Of a stretch of 5,770 bases of DNA, positions 5,425-5,770 are shown in pieces. The translations under genes and the position numbers were made by a program. The DNA lies in assembly GCA_947564765.1 (NCBI GenBank), contig CANODN010000145.1:1-5770 (forward strand), written 5' to 3'. This DNA comes from an uncultured Roseburia sp. GTDB lineage: Bacteria > Bacillota > Clostridia > Lachnospirales > Lachnospiraceae. Within the stretch, counting starts at the first letter, position 1; each line of letters starts with the position of its first letter. The notes beneath the pieces were generated by a model. It was given only the letters and a program-made list of their open reading frames with translations, made no database searches and was not told the DNA's origin.

Positions 5425-5770
5425 ATTACTGAGCGCTAGCTTGAGCCGTTTGAGAAAAAACAGAGTTTTTCTGGTTCTTGTTGTTTTTATGTTTGGATTT
5501 GGACTGTATATGTCTATAGGTTCCTATCTGGATATGAAACGATATCAGTTTGTCCATACACTGGACGGTCCCTTTTTTACACAAATTATATTCATCAGCA
5601 TTGTCATTGCTATTTTCTGCAGCCTGTTTGTGGGAACCGAATACAGTGACGGAACCATACGCAATAAACTGATTGTCGGTCATTCCAGAATTTCCATTTA
5701 TATTTCCAATTTAATCGTATGCAGTGGTAGAGATAGGCAACAAGAACGGCATCGTTTCGAGCAAGACGGT
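5417..5770 (+). CDS. ABC transporter permease, N-terminal part, with a suspect 3' end
   Basis: ATG at 5417 lies inside the end of the ATPase gene (8-bp overlap) with GGAGG (5404-5408) 8 nt upstream. The frame is open to the window edge, 118 codons. A basic start (SRLRKNR) leads into a membrane segment (about 17-35). After a loop of about 20 residues comes a second membrane segment (about 55-72). It is followed by GTEYSDGTIRNKLIVGHSR (73-91), a conserved cytoplasmic-turn signature of BcrB/LanE-like ABC-2 permeases. The sequence then starts a further segment (ISIYISNLIVCS). From residue 104 (base 5726) it becomes GRDRQQERHRF, strongly hydrophilic where a membrane helix should continue. The gene is therefore partial and may be interrupted, frameshifted or chimeric near 5725. 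Its partner is the upstream ATPase. Confidence 0.8.
   Translation, partial: MNKLLSASLSRLRKNRVFLVLVVFMFGFGLYMSIGSYLDMKRYQFVHTLDGPFFTQIIFISIVIAIFCSLFVGTEYSDGTIRNKLIVGHSRISIYISNLIVCSGRDRQQERHRFEQDG

Overview
The window looks like a low-GC Firmicutes chromosome, most likely class Clostridia and probably Lachnospiraceae. The grounds are an AT-rich sequence with AGGAGG-type ribosome binding sites, a gut-clostridial style histidine kinase, OmpR-family regulator and BcrA-like ABC set, and a lone small serine recombinase of a kind common in that group. This assignment is inference from gene style; no phylogenetic marker is present.

Left part (1-1264, + strand): the 3' part of a membrane sensor histidine kinase cut by the window edge. 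Only 3 bp separate its stop from a convergent small serine recombinase (1268-1888, - strand). Next comes an integral membrane acyltransferase-3 protein (1965-3023, - strand).

Middle (about 3024-3615): a gene-poor region with several signals. A divergent promoter pair shares a TCAGATAA element at the two -10 regions. The rightward promoter (TTGACA, 17 bp, TAAAAT) starts a transcript of about 230 nt that carries two good Shine-Dalgarno sequences but no gene. The second precedes a five-codon ORF lying directly against a 13-bp terminator hairpin. This is the best candidate for an undescribed element here: a small RNA, leader-peptide or attenuator unit. A separate promoter with two TCTTAA boxes then drives the response regulator.

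Right part (3616-5770, + strand): an OmpR-family response regulator, a 225-bp leader region, an ABC ATPase of the BcrA/lantibiotic-immunity type, and the start of its permease. The leader holds three TTTCTTAAC boxes spaced exactly 12 bp apart, the first overlapping the regulator's stop codon. These are followed by three tandem 51-bp units, each able to fold into two hairpins. The last unit runs directly into the ATPase ribosome binding site.

The simplest functional reading is a peptide-antibiotic or envelope-stress detoxification module. The regulator would bind the TCTTAA boxes at its own promoter and at the transporter promoter, and the ATPase-permease pair would remove or protect against the inducer. 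The regulator has no kinase next to it. Whether the kinase at the left edge is its partner cannot be decided from the window. The final 45 bp or so of the permease frame stop looking like a permease, which suggests an insertion or assembly junction near 5725.
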